Positions 20,505 through 33,550 of a stretch of DNA of 64,000 nucleotides are shown here, piece after piece (the stretch's first letter is position 1; every line of letters begins with the position of its first letter). The stretch is from NCBI RefSeq assembly GCF_029871235.1, contig NZ_SSOM01000042.1, positions 34,967-98,966 of the forward strand. The letters run 5' to 3'. The position numbers and the translations under genes are program-made. Under the pieces are notes generated by a model. It worked only from the letters and a program-made list of their open reading frames with translations. It was not told where the DNA came from and did not search any database. Origin of the DNA: Pseudomonas sp. BN411 (GTDB lineage: Bacteria > Pseudomonadota > Gammaproteobacteria > Pseudomonadales > Pseudomonadaceae).

Positions 20505-20554
20505 AGCTGGAAAGCCGAAAGCTGGAACGATGTCCAGCTTCCGGTTTTCCAGCT
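20505..20554. repeat. Imperfect palindrome between rpsO and pnp
   Basis: Arms 20505-20526 (AGCTGGAAAGCCGAAAGCTG...) and 20533-20554 pair over 22 bases with two mismatches; the differences would still pair as G-U on one strand. It belongs to the 'agctggaag' family of dyads also seen near 22282 and 40846. It lies where an mRNA processing stem is expected. Confidence 0.7.
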
Positions 20555-20573
20555 TCCAGCTCATCTGAGTCGC

Positions 20574-20843
20574 TTAGCGACGCAGACCCAGACGACCGAT
20601 CAGGGCGCTGTAACGAGAGGTGTCCTTACCCTTCAGGTAGTCCAGCAGCTTGCGGCGCTGGTTAACCATGCGGATCAGACCACGACGGGAGTGGTGGTCT
20701 TTGCCGTTGGCCTTGAAGTGATCCTGCAGCTTGTTGATGTTGGCGGTCAGCAGGGCAACCTGCACTTCCGGAGAACCGGTATCGCCTTCAGCTTGCTTGT
20801 ACTCGTTAACGATCTGGGCTTTTTCAGTAACGCTCAGTGCCAT
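20574..20843 (-). CDS. rpsO: 30S ribosomal protein S15
   Basis: The 89-residue primary binder of the 16S rRNA central domain. Family blocks present: [25 protein letters not shown] and [22 protein letters not shown]. Start preceded by AGAGGAAG on the minus strand. Between truB and pnp as in most gammaproteobacteria. Confidence 0.98.
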   Translation of the reverse strand: MALSVTEKAQIVNEYKQAEGDTGSPEVQVALLTANINKLQDHFKANGKDHHSRRGLIRMVNQRRKLLDYLKGKDTSRYSALIGRLGLRR

Positions 20844-20937
20844 GATGGGCTTCCTCTGAGAGTAATAGGCCGGGACCTTCGCCCCGTGTTCAAAAAAGAG
20901 GATTGACCGTGCCTATTAACAGCCATCCTCGGATCGG

Positions 20938-21855
20938 TCATTCCGACCGAATCAGTCGACGCGGCGCAACGCGCCCGTCATCGCTCACTTCACCGATTCC
21001 GATGAAGCGACCGGTGTGATCCTGTACTCGCATCATGCCGAACTTGGGTGCTTCCGGAGCCCGCACCGGCTGGCCATGTAGCCAGTAGTAGGCGCTGTGC
21101 TCGGTCAGCTGGATCAGCGGCCAGTGCTCCAGCCCGCTGTCGACCGGCAGGAGGAACTGGTCGAGTGCCTCGTTGCCACCCTCGGCGTGAACCTTCTCCA
21201 GGGTCTCCAGGCTGATCGCCTGGGCCAGCACGAAGGGTCCCGCCTGGGTCCGGCGCAACTCTGCCACGTGTGCCCCGCATCCCAGTGCCTGGCCGAGATC
21301 TTCGACCAGGGTGCGGATATAGGTGCCCTTGCTGCAGGCTACCGCCAGTCTTGCCTGGCTGTTTTCACAGGCCAGCAAATCCAAGCGCGCAATAGTAACA
21401 GAACGCGCCTCGCGCTCCACTACTTCGCCAGCACGGGCCAGCTTGTAGAGGGGTTGGCCGTCCTTCTTCAGGGCCGAGTACATCGGAGGTATCTGCTTGA
21501 TTTCACCGCGAAAACGCGGCAGCAGAGCCTCAATGTCCTCGCGACCAACGGTCACCTCGCGACGCTCGGTCACTTCACCTTCGGCATCACCCGTGGAGGT
21601 GGTAACGCCAAGCTGGGCCAGGGTTTCATAGCCCTTGTCGGCGTCCAGCAGGTACTGGGAGAACTTGGTCGCCTCGCCAAAGCACAGCGGCAGGACGCCG
21701 GTGGCCAGGGGGTCGAGGCTGCCGGTATGACCAGCCTTCTCGGCATTGAGCAGCCAGCGCACCTTCTGCAGCGCGGCGTTGGAGCTCATGCCACGCGGCT
21801 TGTCGAGGATCAGCACGCCGCTGACGTTGCGGCGGATACGTTTCACCTGGGCCAC
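20938..21855 (-). CDS. truB: tRNA pseudouridine(55) synthase
   Basis: Makes pseudouridine 55 in the T-loop of tRNAs. 305 residues, with the catalytic aspartate in [23 protein letters not shown], the KGY block and a C-terminal PUA-like region ([17 protein letters not shown]). I place the start at GTG 21855 ([13 protein letters not shown]), matching the Pseudomonas family N terminus; its GAGGAG ribosome site is the last two sense codons of rbfA, so the genes are translationally coupled. An upstream in-frame ATG would add 17 unconserved residues. Confidence 0.94.
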   Translation of the reverse strand: MAQVKRIRRNVSGVLILDKPRGMSSNAALQKVRWLLNAEKAGHTGSLDPLATGVLPLCFGEATKFSQYLLDADKGYETLAQLGVTTSTGDAEGEVTERREVTVGREDIEALLPRFRGEIKQIPPMYSALKKDGQPLYKLARAGEVVEREARSVTIARLDLLACENSQARLAVACSKGTYIRTLVEDLGQALGCGAHVAELRRTQAGPFVLAQAISLETLEKVHAEGGNEALDQFLLPVDSGLEHWPLIQLTEHSAYYWLHGQPVRAPEAPKFGMMRVQDHTGRFIGIGEVSDDGRVAPRRLIRSE

Positions 21856-21859
21856 GCCA

Positions 21860-22249
21860 TTACTCCTCGTCGCTGCCCTGGTGCTTGCGGTCTTCCGCCA
21901 CGGCACGCTCGATCAGCGCCGACAGCTCCGCACCACGACGGATGCTGGCGTCGTAGTGGAAGTGCAGTTGCGGCACGCTGCGCAGCTTCATGGCCTTGCC
22001 CAGCTGCATGCGCAGGAAGCCGGCGGCGTCCTGCAGGATGTCGCAGTTAAGCTTGACCTTCTCGACATTGTCGTCCTGACCCATGACGGTGATGAACACC
22101 TTGGCGTGGGACAGGTCGCGGCTCACGTCCACTGCGGTGATGGTCACCAGACCCAGGCGCGGGTCCTTGATCTCACGCTGGATCAGCAACGCCAGTTCGC
22201 GCTGCATCTGGTCGCCGATGCGTTGGGTACGGCTGTAGTCTTTAGCCAT
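21860..22249 (-). CDS. rbfA: 30S ribosome-binding factor A
   Basis: The 129-residue KH-like cold-shock ribosome maturation factor that binds near helix 1 of 16S rRNA. Typical blocks: [18 protein letters not shown] and [24 protein letters not shown]. The stop lies 4 bp before the truB GTG. Preceded by a 94-bp gap after infB holding a palindrome. Confidence 0.96.
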   Translation of the reverse strand: MAKDYSRTQRIGDQMQRELALLIQREIKDPRLGLVTITAVDVSRDLSHAKVFITVMGQDDNVEKVKLNCDILQDAAGFLRMQLGKAMKLRSVPQLHFHYDASIRRGAELSALIERAVAEDRKHQGSDEE

Positions 22250-22281
22250 TTCGTTTCACTCATGAACGCTTAAAAGACGAA

Positions 22282-22319
22282 AGCCAGGAGTGGAAAGCGA
22301 TGGCTTCCAGCTCCTGGCT
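22282..22319. repeat. Palindrome between infB and rbfA
   Basis: Arms AGCCAGGAGTGGAAAGC (22282-22298) and GCTTCCAGCTCCTGGCT (22303-22319) pair with two mismatches. It shares the 'gctggaagc' motif with the rpsO-pnp and dnaJ-dapB elements. It has no T-run and may act as an mRNA processing site within the operon. Confidence 0.65.
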
Positions 22320-22343
22320 CCCGGCTTGTGGCAAGCGCGACAC

Positions 22344-24893
22344 TTACAGGGTGCGCGCCACCTGGACCTTCTCGAAGACTTCGATCTTGTCTCCGACTTT
22401 CACGTCGTTGTAGCTCTTCACGCCGATACCGCACTCCATGCCGGCACGCACCTCGGACACGTCGTCCTTGAAGCGGCGCAGGGATTCCAGTTCGCCTTCG
22501 AAGATCACTACATCGTCGCGCAGTACGCGGATCGGACGGTTGCGGTGTACCAGACCCTCGGTAACCATGCAGCCGGCGACCGCACCGAACTTCGGCGAAC
22601 GGAACACGTCGCGCACCTCGGCGATACCCAGGATGTTCTCCCGGACTTCGCTGCCCAGCATGCCGGACAGTGCTTTCTTAACGTCTTCGATGATGTCGTA
22701 GATGATGTTGTAGTAGCGCAGGTCCAGACCTTCCTGCTCGACGATCTTGCGCGCGCCAGCGTCGGCACGCACGTTGAAGCCGAACAGCACGGCATTGGAC
22801 GCCAGCGCCAGGTTGGCGTCGCTCTCGGTGATACCACCTACGCCGCCACCCACAACACGCACCTGGACTTCTTCGTTGCCGATGTCGGACAGGGCACCCT
22901 GCAGGGCCTCGAGAGAACCACGCACATCGGACTTGAGCACGATGTTGAGGGTCTTCTTCTCGTCCTGGCCCATGTTCTCGAAGATGTTCTCGAGCTTGGA
23001 GGACTGCTGGCGAGCCAGCTTGACCTCGCGGAACTTGCCTTGACGGAACAGGGCAACTTCACGTGCTTTCTTCTCGTCGGCGACCACGGTCAGGTCATCA
23101 CCGGCGTCCGGCGTACCATCCAGGCCGAGGATCTCGACAGGGATGGACGGACCGGCTTCTTTAACCGGCTTGCCGTTCTCGTCGAGCATGGCGCGGACGC
23201 GGCCATAGTTGACGCCGCAGAGGACCATGTCGCCCTGACGCAGGGTACCGTCCTGAACCAGCACGGTAGCGACCGGACCACGGCCCTTGTCCAGACGGGA
23301 CTCGACCACGACACCACGGCCAGGGGCCGACGGGGTGGCGGTGAGTTCCAGAACTTCAGCCTGCAGCAGTACGGCTTCGAGCAGTTCGTCGACACCGGTA
23401 CCGGCCTTTGCCGACACAGGTACGAACTGAGTATCGCCGCCCCACTCTTCCGGAATCACATCCAGAGCGGCCAGGCCGTTCTTGATGTTGTCCGGGTTGG
23501 CTTCGGGCTTGTCCATCTTGTTGACCGCGACCACGATCGGAACGCCGGCCGCTTTCGCATGCTGCACGGCTTCCACGGTCTGCGGCATCACGCCGTCGTC
23601 AGCCGCTACCACCAGGATGACGATGTCAGTGGCCTTGGCACCACGAGCACGCATGGCGGTGAACGCCGCGTGACCCGGGGTGTCCAGGAAGGTCACCATG
23701 CCGCGATCGGTTTCCACGTGGTAGGCACCGATGTGCTGGGTGATGCCACCCGCTTCACCGCTGGCCACCTTGGTACGGCGGATGTAGTCGAGCAGAGAGG
23801 TCTTGCCGTGGTCGACGTGACCCATCACGGTCACTACCGGCGCACGGGTCAGGGCCTCGCCTTCGAACTTCAGGGATTCGGCCAGTTGCTCTTCCAGGGC
23901 GTTCTCGTTGACCAGCTTGACCTTGTGGCCGAGTTCTTCGGCGATCAGCTGGGCGGTTTCGCGATCGAGCACCTGGTTGATGGTCACCGGGGTGCCCATC
24001 TTGAACATGAACTTGACGACTTCTGCGCCCTTGACGGACATCTGGGCGGCCAGTTCGGCCACGGTGATGGTCTCGCCAATGCTGACTTCACGCACGATAG
24101 GTCCTGTCGGGCTCTGGAACCCGTGCTGGTTACGCTTCTTCAGCTTGCCTTTGCCGCCACGCCCACCACGACGGAAGGAATCGCTTTCCTCTTCGGTGCT
24201 GCGCGGAGCAACGCGGGGGGCCGGAGCCTTTTCTTTTTCCTTGAGCGAAGGACGGTGCTGCGCATGCTTGCGGTCGCGGCGATCGTCTTCGTCGCGAGCA
24301 CGTTCGGGGCGACGCACCTCTTCTTTCTTGCGCTCGGCACCAGCAGCTGCGGCACCAGCGGCTGCGCCAGTGGCCGGCGCGGCGGTGGCAGCGGCAGCAA
24401 CAGGAGCTGCAGCAGCAGGCTCGACAGCCGGAGCGGCATTGACCGTGGCGGTCGGGGCAGCTTCCTTGGCGCGAGCTTCAGCATCACGACGAGCAGCCTC
24501 TTCGGCACGCTGACGAGCTTCTTCCTCGGCCTTCAGTCGAGCAGCTTCCTCCGCCGCGCGTTGCTCTTCGAGTTCGCGCTGACGCTCAGCCTCGATCTCG
24601 TCAGGGCTGCGCTTGACGTAGGTTTTCTTCTTGCGTACTTCGACGTTGATGGTCTTGCTACCGGCGACCCTCAACGTAGTAGTGGTCTTGCGCTGCAGGG
24701 TAATCTTGCGCGGCTCTTCCAGGCGCTCACCGTGGCTGCTCTTGAGATGGGCCAGCAGGGCCTGCTTCTCATTGTCGGTTACAACCTGTTCGGCGCTGGT
24801 GTGCGGCAATCCCGCCTCGCGCATCTGCAGCAGCAGGCGCTCCACCGGTGTATCGACCACTTGGGCCAGTTCTTTCACCGTGACTTGCGTCAT
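22344..24893 (-). CDS. infB: Translation initiation factor IF-2
   Basis: GTPase that brings initiator tRNA to the 30S subunit. 849 residues: N-terminal IF2_N helical domain (1-50), a long Ala/Glu/Arg-rich charged linker (about 90-270), then the G domain with GHVDHGKTS (G1), DTPGHAAF (G3) and NKMD (G4), followed by domains II-IV ending in the fMet-tRNA-binding C2 region. Low-complexity GCN-rich linker DNA is native to the family. Starts 26 bp after the nusA stop, in the rimP-nusA-infB operon. Confidence 0.97.
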   Translation of the reverse strand: MTQVTVKELAQVVDTPVERLLLQMREAGLPHTSAEQVVTDNEKQALLAHLKSSHGERLEEPRKITLQRKTTTTLRVAGSKTINVEVRKKKTYVKRSPDEIEAERQRELEEQRAAEEAARLKAEEEARQRAEEAARRDAEARAKEAAPTATVNAAPAVEPAAAAPVAAAATAAPATGAAAGAAAAGAERKKEEVRRPERARDEDDRRDRKHAQHRPSLKEKEKAPAPRVAPRSTEEESDSFRRGGRGGKGKLKKRNQHGFQSPTGPIVREVSIGETITVAELAAQMSVKGAEVVKFMFKMGTPVTINQVLDRETAQLIAEELGHKVKLVNENALEEQLAESLKFEGEALTRAPVVTVMGHVDHGKTSLLDYIRRTKVASGEAGGITQHIGAYHVETDRGMVTFLDTPGHAAFTAMRARGAKATDIVILVVAADDGVMPQTVEAVQHAKAAGVPIVVAVNKMDKPEANPDNIKNGLAALDVIPEEWGGDTQFVPVSAKAGTGVDELLEAVLLQAEVLELTATPSAPGRGVVVESRLDKGRGPVATVLVQDGTLRQGDMVLCGVNYGRVRAMLDENGKPVKEAGPSIPVEILGLDGTPDAGDDLTVVADEKKAREVALFRQGKFREVKLARQQSSKLENIFENMGQDEKKTLNIVLKSDVRGSLEALQGALSDIGNEEVQVRVVGGGVGGITESDANLALASNAVLFGFNVRADAGARKIVEQEGLDLRYYNIIYDIIEDVKKALSGMLGSEVRENILGIAEVRDVFRSPKFGAVAGCMVTEGLVHRNRPIRVLRDDVVIFEGELESLRRFKDDVSEVRAGMECGIGVKSYNDVKVGDKIEVFEKVQVARTL

Positions 24894-24918
24894 GCACTTC
24901 TCTCCTAGGCCGCGAAAC

Positions 24919-26400
24919 TTACTCGAACCAGTGGGCTCGGGCGGCCATGATCAGCTTGCCGGCACGCTCTTCGTCCATGCCGTCGATGTCGAGCAGGTCA
25001 TCAATCGACTGCTCGGCTAGGTCTTCGCGGTTAATAACGCCACGTACGGCGAGTTCAACAGCCAGATCCTTGTCCATGCCTTCCAGAGAAAGCAGGTCTT
25101 CGGCAGGCTGGGCATCCGCCAGCTTCTCTTCGGTCGCGATGGCCTTGGTCAGCAGGCGGTCCTTCGCACGAGCACGCAGCTCGTTGACGATGTCCTCGTC
25201 GAAGCCGTCGATGCTGAGCATTTCTTCCATGGGTACGTAGGCGATTTCTTCCAGGCTGGTGAAACCTTCTTCCACCAGTACCTGAGCCAGCTCTTCGTCC
25301 ACTTCCAGTTCTTCGACGAAGGCACGCAGGATGTCGCCGGTTTCGGCTTGCTGCTTGGCCTGGATGTCCGCTTCGGTCATCACGTTCAGGGTCCAGCCGG
25401 TAAGCTGGCTGGCCAGGCGCACGTTCTGGCCACCACGACCAATGGCCTGGGCCAGGTTGTCTTCGGCAACGGCGATGTCCATTGCATGGGCATCTTCGTC
25501 GACGATGATCGCCACCACTTCGGCCGGAGCCATGGCGTTGATCACGAACTGCGCAGGGTTGTCGTCCCACAGGACGATATCGACGCGCTCGCCACCCAGT
25601 TCGCCGGATACGGCCTGGACACGGGAACCGCGCATGCCGATGCAGGCGCCCTGCGGGTCAATACGTTTGTCCTTGGAGCGCACGGCAATCTTGGCGCGGG
25701 AACCCGGATCACGGGAGGCAGCCATTACTTCGATCAGCTCTTCGGCGATTTCCGGCACTTCGATGCGGAACAGTTCGATCAGCATCTGCGGCGCGGTGCG
25801 CGACAGGATCAGCTGCGGGCCGCGGTTCTCGGTGCGGATTTCCTTCAGCAGAGCACGTACGCGGGCGCCAACACGGAAAGTCTCGCGGGCGATGATGTCC
25901 TCGCGGGCCAGCAGCGCTTCGGCGTTGTTGCCGAGGTCGACGATCACGTTATCGCGGGTGACCTTCTTCACGGTGCCGGAAATGATGTCGCCCAGTTTCT
26001 CGCGGTAGGCTTCGACAACCTGAGCGCGCTCGGCTTCGCGCACTTTCTGCACGATGACCTGCTTGGCGGTCTGGGCTGCGATGCGACCGAACTCGATGGA
26101 CTCGATCTTCTCTTCGATGATGTCGCCGATCTTGGCTTTCTCATCGCGCTCCTGGGCCTGATCCAGGGTCAGCTGGATAGCCGGGTCCTCGAAATCAGTT
26201 TCCTCGACCACAGCCCAGCGACGGTAGGTGTCGTAGTTACCGCTCTGACGATTGATCGACACACGCAGGTCGACCTCGTCCTCGTAACGCTTCTTGGTAG
26301 CGGTGGCCAGGGCCAGCTCCAGCGCCTCGAAAATCACGCCGGCCGGTACACCTTTTTCGTTGGATACCGACTCAACAACCAGCAGTACTTCTTTGCTCAT
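24919..26400 (-). CDS. nusA: Transcription termination/antitermination protein NusA
   Basis: Binds RNA polymerase and modulates pausing, termination and antitermination. 493 residues: N-terminal domain, S1 ([21 protein letters not shown], about 135-200), KH1 and KH2 ([23 protein letters not shown] shortened here to its core [18 protein letters not shown]) and two acidic C-terminal repeats typical of proteobacteria. The start [10 protein letters not shown] at 26400 is the family N terminus; an upstream in-frame ATG adds seven residues. Confidence 0.97.
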   Translation of the reverse strand: MSKEVLLVVESVSNEKGVPAGVIFEALELALATATKKRYEDEVDLRVSINRQSGNYDTYRRWAVVEETDFEDPAIQLTLDQAQERDEKAKIGDIIEEKIESIEFGRIAAQTAKQVIVQKVREAERAQVVEAYREKLGDIISGTVKKVTRDNVIVDLGNNAEALLAREDIIARETFRVGARVRALLKEIRTENRGPQLILSRTAPQMLIELFRIEVPEIAEELIEVMAASRDPGSRAKIAVRSKDKRIDPQGACIGMRGSRVQAVSGELGGERVDIVLWDDNPAQFVINAMAPAEVVAIIVDEDAHAMDIAVAEDNLAQAIGRGGQNVRLASQLTGWTLNVMTEADIQAKQQAETGDILRAFVEELEVDEELAQVLVEEGFTSLEEIAYVPMEEMLSIDGFDEDIVNELRARAKDRLLTKAIATEEKLADAQPAEDLLSLEGMDKDLAVELAVRGVINREDLAEQSIDDLLDIDGMDEERAGKLIMAARAHWFE

Positions 26401-26447
26401 CGTACGCCTCGCCTTTCGCAATCCATTGGATCCGCGGGATCCGCGTC

Positions 26448-26906
26448 TCAGTCAAAACGGGGAATGATGTTGGCCTTGTCGATCAGTTCGATCGGCAGGA
26501 GGAACTCGCGGTCTTCGATGAGAACCACCACGTCCTGCTCCTCCACCCCGCGGAGAAGCCCCTGAAAATTGCGTCGACCTTCAAAGGGCGAACGCAGCTT
26601 GATCTTGACCAGTTCACCAGCGTGGGCCGCAAACTGTTCTAGGGTGAACAGCGGACGATCCATACCTGGCGACGATACTTCGAGGGTGTACTCGCTGCTG
26701 ATCGGGTCCTCGACATCGAGCACGCCGCTGATTTGACGGCTGACTTTCTCGCAGTCGTCTACCAGGATGCCGTTTTCGTGATCGATATAGATCCGCAGCA
26801 GTGAATGCCGCCCTTGAGACAGGAACTCGATGCCCCAGCACTGATAACCGAGCGCTTCGACTACCGGGGCCAACAAGGCCTGCAACTGTTCTAGCTTGCT
26901 CGACAC
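26448..26906 (-). CDS. rimP: Ribosome maturation factor RimP
   Basis: The 152-residue 30S maturation factor. Hallmarks: [37 protein letters not shown] and [15 protein letters not shown]. It starts with GTG at 26906; AGAGG lies seven bases before it. First protein gene of the nusA-infB operon. A strong intrinsic terminator lies only 26 bp upstream, implying regulated read-through (see findings). Confidence 0.95.
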   Translation of the reverse strand: MSSKLEQLQALLAPVVEALGYQCWGIEFLSQGRHSLLRIYIDHENGILVDDCEKVSRQISGVLDVEDPISSEYTLEVSSPGMDRPLFTLEQFAAHAGELVKIKLRSPFEGRRNFQGLLRGVEEQDVVVLIEDREFLLPIELIDKANIIPRFD

Positions 26907-26932
26907 CTGATCGCCTCTCGCATGCTGTGCAA

Positions 26933-26956
26933 ATAAAAAATGGGCGAAACGCCCAT
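26933..26956 (-). terminator. Terminator in the rimP leader
   Basis: On the minus strand ATGGGCG-TTT-CGCCCAT is followed by seven T residues. It is a perfect 7-bp stem ending 26 bp before the rimP start codon, so it lies in the leader of the rimP-nusA-infB operon. Confidence 0.85.
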
Positions 26957-27004
26957 CCCTTCAAACCACCTGATCATTGATCGGAGGCCAACTGTCCAGC
27001 TAGC

Positions 27005-27027
27005 AAAAAGCCCCTAAAAAGGGGCTT
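27005..27027 (-). terminator. Terminator after initiator tRNA
   Basis: On the minus strand AAGCCCC-TTTTTA-GGGGCTT followed by TTT, about 10 bp after the tRNA-fMet 3' CCA. Confidence 0.85.
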
Positions 27028-27036
27028 CGCGACTAC

Positions 27037-27113
<77 letters not shown>

Positions 27114-27176
27114 TCAAAGCTGGTGCGAGATTATACGGCCAGCACCTTGCATGGTCAACCGAACATCCCGCGAAGA

Positions 27177-27202
27177 AGAAAGCCCGCATCTCTGCGGGCC
27201 TC
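27177..27202 (-). terminator. Hairpin between tRNA-Leu and tRNA-fMet
   Basis: On the minus strand AGGCCCGCA-GAGA-TGCGGGCTTTCTTC: a 7- to 8-bp stem followed by a T-rich tail, located 9 bp after the tRNA-Leu CCA. Confidence 0.75.
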
Positions 27203-27210
27203 TCTTTATA

Positions 27211-27296
27211 TGGTACCGAGGAGGGGACTCGAACCCCTACAGCCTATGGCCACTACCACCTCAAGGTAGCGTGTCTACCAATTCCACCACCTCGGC
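27211..27296 (-). tRNA. tRNA-Leu (GAG)
   Basis: An 86-nt class II tRNA with long variable arm, GAG anticodon within CTTGAGGT, GGTTCGAGTCC T-arm and encoded CCA. Located immediately downstream of secG, the same arrangement as secG-leuU in E. coli. Confidence 0.95.
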
Positions 27297-27306
27297 AAAA
27301 CTTGCC

Positions 27307-27690
27307 TTACTTCTGCTCCGGAGCCTGAGGCACGTCACCCGACTGGGTGGCTGGCTTCTGCTCTTCGAGCACCGGCACATCGTCAGCTGCCGGTTTGGCG
27401 GGTTGAACTTCGAGAGCCGCCGGATCCGGCAGGCCTACGTTGCTCAGCGCCTCAGCCTTTTCTTTAGCAAAGAACGCTAAACCCAGACTGGTAATGAAAA
27501 AAACCGCTGCGAGTATACCAGTAAAGCGACTCAGAAAGGTAGCGGAACCTTGGCTTCCGAAAACGGTTGCCGAAGCACCAGAACCGAACGAGGCACCAGC
27601 ATCTGCGCCTTTGCCCTGCTGAACCAGCACCAGGCCTACAACACCCAGAGCGACCAGCAAGTGCACCACAATAACGACAGTTTCCAGCAT
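27307..27690 (-). CDS. secG: Protein translocase subunit SecG
   Basis: A 127-residue inner-membrane partner of SecYE. Two transmembrane helices (about 2-22 and 52-72) flank the conserved cytosolic loop [27 protein letters not shown]. The ~50-residue Pro/Ala/Glu-rich tail is longer than in E. coli and looks disordered. The start [10 protein letters not shown] at 27690 is the family N terminus, 4 bp after the tpiA stop. tRNA-Leu begins 10 bp after the stop. Confidence 0.95.
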   Translation of the reverse strand: MLETVVIVVHLLVALGVVGLVLVQQGKGADAGASFGSGASATVFGSQGSATFLSRFTGILAAVFFITSLGLAFFAKEKAEALSNVGLPDPAALEVQPAKPAADDVPVLEEQKPATQSGDVPQAPEQK

Positions 27691-27694
27691 CTTG

Positions 27695-28450
27695 TCAGCT
27701 TCCTGCGGCGCGACAGATCGCACCGAACTCATCCGCATTCAGGGAGGCACCACCAACGAGCCCCCCATCGATATCCGGCATGCCGAACAAGTCGGCCGCA
27801 CTGGCCGCCTTCACACTGCCGCCGTACAGAATCCGTACACCGCGAGCAACTTCGGCATTTTCCGCCGCCAGCTGCGAGCGAATCGCCGCATGAACCTCTT
27901 GCGCCTGTTGCGGCGAGGCCGTCAGCCCCGTACCTATCGCCCAAACCGGCTCATAGGCTATTACCGCCCGCGCAAACGCGCCCACACCAAGCTCTTCGAT
28001 CACGCTACCCAGCTGACGCCCGACAACCTCAAGCGTCTTGCCAGCTTCGCGCTGCTCCCGGGTCTCTCCGACGCACAGCACCGGAACCAGACCACAGGAT
28101 TGAGCAGCAGCGAACTTGCGACTCACGACTTCGTCGCTCTCGCCCAGAATCAGGCGACGCTCCGAATGACCGACCAGAACCAGGTTGCAACCCACGTCTG
28201 CCAACTGGCTTGCCGCGATCTCTCCGGTGAGGGCTCCCTGCACCGGCTCTACCGCACAATTCTGCGCACCCACGACAATCGACTTGCCGTCCAGGCCTTG
28301 AATGACCTGATTGATGTACAGACAGGGCGGCATCACCGCGACTTCGACGCCAGCAGGCAAGGCCAATTGGCGCAAGCCTTTGATCAGCTCTGCGACGCTG
28401 GCGCGGGTACCGTGCATTTTCCAGTTACCGGCTACCAGAGGTCGGCGCAT
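27695..28450 (-). CDS. tpiA: Triosephosphate isomerase
   Basis: Interconverts dihydroxyacetone phosphate and glyceraldehyde 3-phosphate. 251 residues with the phosphate-binding start GNWKMHG (catalytic Lys), VGHSERR (catalytic His) and [11 protein letters not shown] (catalytic Glu), plus [13 protein letters not shown]. Directly upstream of secG in the same orientation. Confidence 0.97.
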   Translation of the reverse strand: MRRPLVAGNWKMHGTRASVAELIKGLRQLALPAGVEVAVMPPCLYINQVIQGLDGKSIVVGAQNCAVEPVQGALTGEIAASQLADVGCNLVLVGHSERRLILGESDEVVSRKFAAAQSCGLVPVLCVGETREQREAGKTLEVVGRQLGSVIEELGVGAFARAVIAYEPVWAIGTGLTASPQQAQEVHAAIRSQLAAENAEVARGVRILYGGSVKAASAADLFGMPDIDGGLVGGASLNADEFGAICRAAGS

Positions 28451-28515
28451 GCTTTATCTCGTCGATCAAAGTGGGCGCAGATGTTACCCAAGAGATTTCC
28501 AACTAGCAAGAGAAA

Positions 28516-29856
28516 TCAAGCACATACCTCAGTCACGACTTTCGCCAGCTCTTCGGCATAGCCGCGCACCAGCTTTTCGTCGTCGCCTTCGACCATCACT
28601 CGCACAAGTGGCTCGGTGCCGGACTTGCGCAGCAGGACGCGACCGCGACCGGCCATCTTCTCAGTAACACGGGCGCATGCGTCCTGTACCGCCGGGTGCT
28701 TGACCGGATCAACACCGTTGCCGGCATAGCGCACATTGATCAGGACCTGCGGGCACTTGCGCATGCCCTGGCGCGCTTCTGCCAGAGACTGGCCGCTTCG
28801 TTGCAGCGCGAGCAACACCTGCAAGGCGGAGACGATGGCATCACCAGTGGTGGTGAAGTGACTGCAAACGATATGGCCGGAGTTTTCGCCGCCCAGGGTC
28901 CACCCGTTGGCCTGAAGCTCACTCATCACGTAGCGGTCACCGACCTTCGCACGAATGAATGGAATGCCGAGGTCCTTCAGTGCCAACTCCATACCGAGAT
29001 TGCTCATCAGGGTACCGACCACACCACCCTGCAGCTTGTCACGGCCATGCAGGTCGCGAGCGATCAGATAGATCAGTTCGTCGCCGTCAACCACGGTGCC
29101 GGTGTGATCCACCATCAGCACACGGTCACCGTCGCCATCGAATGCGATGCCGATGTCGGCATTCTGCTCGGCCACTGCAGCCTGCAGCCTGCCCATGTGG
29201 GTCGAACCACAATCATCGTTGATGTTGAGGCCATTGGGCTGGTTCGCCAGCACATGCACCTGGGCACCCAGCTCACGAAACACGCTGGGAGCGACCTTGT
29301 AGGTGGCGCCATGGGCGCAGTCGATTACCAGCTTGAGACCGGCAAAGTCGGTGCTGATGGGAGTGGTGCTCTTGCAGAACTCGATGTAGCGGCCCGCAGC
29401 GTCGTTGATGCGAGTCACCTTGCCGAGCTGCTCCGACTCCACCACGGTCATCGGCTGATCCAGGAGCTCTTCGATCATCAGCTCCACCTCATCCGAGAGC
29501 TTGGTGCCCTTGCCGGAGAAGAACTTGATGCCGTTGTCATGGTGCGGGTTGTGCGAAGCACTGATGACGATGCCGGCGTCCGCCAGGAAAGTACGAGTGA
29601 GGTAGGCGATGGCAGGGGTAGGCATGGGGCCGAGCAGCATCACGTCGGCGCCGGCAGCCAAGAGCCCAGCCTCCAGAGCGGACTCGAACATGTATCCGGA
29701 GATGCGCGTGTCCTTGCCAATCAGGATGCGGCTCTTGCCTTGCTTGCGGAACGCCATGCCGGCAGCCCAACCGAGCTTGAGCATGAAATCCGGAGTAATC
29801 GGGAACTGCCCGACCCGCCCGCGAATACCGTCGGTGCCAAAATACTTTCTGCTCAT
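28516..29856 (-). CDS. glmM: Phosphoglucosamine mutase
   Basis: Converts glucosamine 6-phosphate to glucosamine 1-phosphate for UDP-GlcNAc, peptidoglycan and LPS. 446 residues with the phosphoserine loop [13 protein letters not shown], Mg-binding [11 protein letters not shown], the sugar-binding GGENSGHIV, and the C-terminal phosphate site [14 protein letters not shown]. The folP stop lies 18 bp upstream of its start, the standard folP-glmM pair. Confidence 0.97.
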   Translation of the reverse strand: MSRKYFGTDGIRGRVGQFPITPDFMLKLGWAAGMAFRKQGKSRILIGKDTRISGYMFESALEAGLLAAGADVMLLGPMPTPAIAYLTRTFLADAGIVISASHNPHHDNGIKFFSGKGTKLSDEVELMIEELLDQPMTVVESEQLGKVTRINDAAGRYIEFCKSTTPISTDFAGLKLVIDCAHGATYKVAPSVFRELGAQVHVLANQPNGLNINDDCGSTHMGRLQAAVAEQNADIGIAFDGDGDRVLMVDHTGTVVDGDELIYLIARDLHGRDKLQGGVVGTLMSNLGMELALKDLGIPFIRAKVGDRYVMSELQANGWTLGGENSGHIVCSHFTTTGDAIVSALQVLLALQRSGQSLAEARQGMRKCPQVLINVRYAGNGVDPVKHPAVQDACARVTEKMAGRGRVLLRKSGTEPLVRVMVEGDDEKLVRGYAEELAKVVTEVCA

Positions 29857-29874
29857 GAGGTGCTCCGTGTTTTC

Positions 29875-30726
29875 TTATTCCGCTGCTTGCACCGCAGCGA
29901 TCATGCGTACCGCGTCCACGGTCTCCGCGACATCGTGTACGCGCAGGATGCAGGCACCCTTGGCCACCGCAAGGGCTGCCAGGGCGATCCCGCCGGACAG
30001 CCGTTGGTGGACTTCCCGTCCCAAGGCCTGGCCAATCATGCTTTTTCGTGAAACCCCGACCAGCAGAGGGCGCCCCAACTGGTGCAGCGCTTCCATATGC
30101 TTGAACAGGCTGAGGTTGTGCGCCAGGGTCTTGGCGAAGCCGAAACCCGGATCGAGAACGATACGATCTTCCGAAATCCCAGCTGCCAGGCAGGCCTGCA
30201 TGCGGTCGGCGAGAAACTCCCCGACTTCGCGCACGACGTCCTGGTAGCGTGGATCCTGCTGCATGTTGCCCGGCTCGCCGAGCATGTGCATGAGACACAC
30301 CGCAAGACCGGTATCGGCAGCGGCATCCAGGGCCCCATCACGACGCAACGCGCGCACATCGTTGATCATCCCGGCGCCCAGGCGCGCACCTTCGCGCATT
30401 ACGGCAGGCGTGGATGTATCCAGGGAGATCACCACATCCAACTCACGGGCGATGAGTTCGACCACTGGGGCAACGCGCTCGAGCTCTTCGGTGGGGGAGA
30501 CCGGACGAGCGCCGGGCCGGGTGGACTCGCCACCGACGTCGATCAGGGTCGCGCCAGCGGCGACCATCTCGGCGGCGTGGCGCAACGCTGCGTCGCGCGC
30601 ATTGAAGCAGCCGCCATCGGAGAAGGAGTCTGGGGTGACATTGAGGATGCCCATGACATGAGGCTGGGCCAAATCAAGAACCCGGTTGCCGCAAGGCAAC
30701 CGGGTCGGGTACTGCACTGACTTCAT
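29875..30726 (-). CDS. folP: Dihydropteroate synthase
   Basis: Condenses p-aminobenzoate with dihydropterin pyrophosphate in folate synthesis; the sulfonamide target. 283 residues with both signatures: ILNVTPDSFSDGG and DVGGESTRPGA, plus VLDPGFGFAKTLAHN and VGVSRKSMIG. Lies 9 bp downstream of ftsH, the classic ftsH-folP-glmM cluster. Confidence 0.96.
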   Translation of the reverse strand: MKSVQYPTRLPCGNRVLDLAQPHVMGILNVTPDSFSDGGCFNARDAALRHAAEMVAAGATLIDVGGESTRPGARPVSPTEELERVAPVVELIARELDVVISLDTSTPAVMREGARLGAGMINDVRALRRDGALDAAADTGLAVCLMHMLGEPGNMQQDPRYQDVVREVGEFLADRMQACLAAGISEDRIVLDPGFGFAKTLAHNLSLFKHMEALHQLGRPLLVGVSRKSMIGQALGREVHQRLSGGIALAALAVAKGACILRVHDVAETVDAVRMIAAVQAAE

Positions 30727-30735
30727 TTACAGGCC

Positions 30736-32658
<1,923 letters not shown>

Positions 32659-32850
32659 TTAGCTACCCTCTGGAACGGGCCCCTTCCTGGAGCGCACCCC
32701 GCATAACGGCTGGTGGTTAACCGGCCTAACTTACTACACAACCCCCGCCCCTGGCAGGCGCCGTCTGTAACCCTTTATGAGGCCCGATGGCCTCGCTGCA
32801 GTGTCCAGCCCCTGCAGAAGGGGACCGACGAGTCAGGTCCCCGTTGCAGT

Positions 32851-33474
32851 CTATTCCCCGCGGAAGCCACGCGCGAGCAGGTATTGCTCCCGGGAGCTGT
32901 CACGCGACGAAAGCGGCTTGCGCATCTGCACCTTGTCGAACATCTCGCGCACTTGCTTGTGGTAGACGTCGAAACCTTCACCCTGGAATATCTTGATCAG
33001 AAAATCGCCGCCCGGGCGCAGAGTACGGCCCGCCAGGTCCAGCGCCAGCTCGCAGAGAAACATCGAGCGCGGCTGATCGGAGGCCCTTACGCCACTCATA
33101 TTGGGGGCCATATCGGAAATCACAAGGTCTACCGGGTTGTCACCGATCGCCTCGAGGATGCGTGTGAGGACCTCATCATCGGTGAAGTCGCCCTGAATGA
33201 AGGTCACATCGGGAATGCTATCCATTTCCAGGATGTCGGAAGCGATCAACCGGCCGCGATCACCGATCACCCGGCTAGTTACCTGGGACCAGCCGCCCGG
33301 CGCCGCGCCGAGGTCGACGACGGTCATGCCGGGCCGCAGGATGCGGTCCTTCTCCTGGATTTCGAGCAGCTTGTAGCTGGCGCGGGAACGATAACCGTCC
33401 TTCTGCGCCTGTTTGACGTACGGGTCGTCGATATGTCTTCGCAGCCATTGCTGGCTACTCTTGGAACGGGCCAC
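32851..33474 (-). CDS. rlmE: 23S rRNA 2'-O-ribose U2552 methyltransferase
   Basis: A 207-residue heat-shock-associated methyltransferase (FtsJ/RrmJ). SAM loop [14 protein letters not shown] and the catalytic K-D-K-E set are visible ([28 protein letters not shown] and the final glutamate). Upstream of ftsH, as in other gammaproteobacteria, separated by 192 bp. Divergent from yhbY. Confidence 0.96.
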   Translation of the reverse strand: MARSKSSQQWLRRHIDDPYVKQAQKDGYRSRASYKLLEIQEKDRILRPGMTVVDLGAAPGGWSQVTSRVIGDRGRLIASDILEMDSIPDVTFIQGDFTDDEVLTRILEAIGDNPVDLVISDMAPNMSGVRASDQPRSMFLCELALDLAGRTLRPGGDFLIKIFQGEGFDVYHKQVREMFDKVQMRKPLSSRDSSREQYLLARGFRGE

Positions 33475-33550
33475 GGTATACCTCGTGTTCGGCTGTGCGC
33501 CCCGGAATCACTCGGGTAAACTAGCAGCCTTTTTTCGCAGGGGTCTGATT

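Noticed and set aside
24280..24560. Low-complexity Ala/Glu-rich stretch that looked like a repeat array
   Set aside because: It is the natural flexible linker of IF-2, with no regular DNA repeat unit.
22290..24908. An 872-codon open frame antisense to infB
   Set aside because: Residues are low-complexity and unlike any family; infB is unmistakable on the opposite strand.
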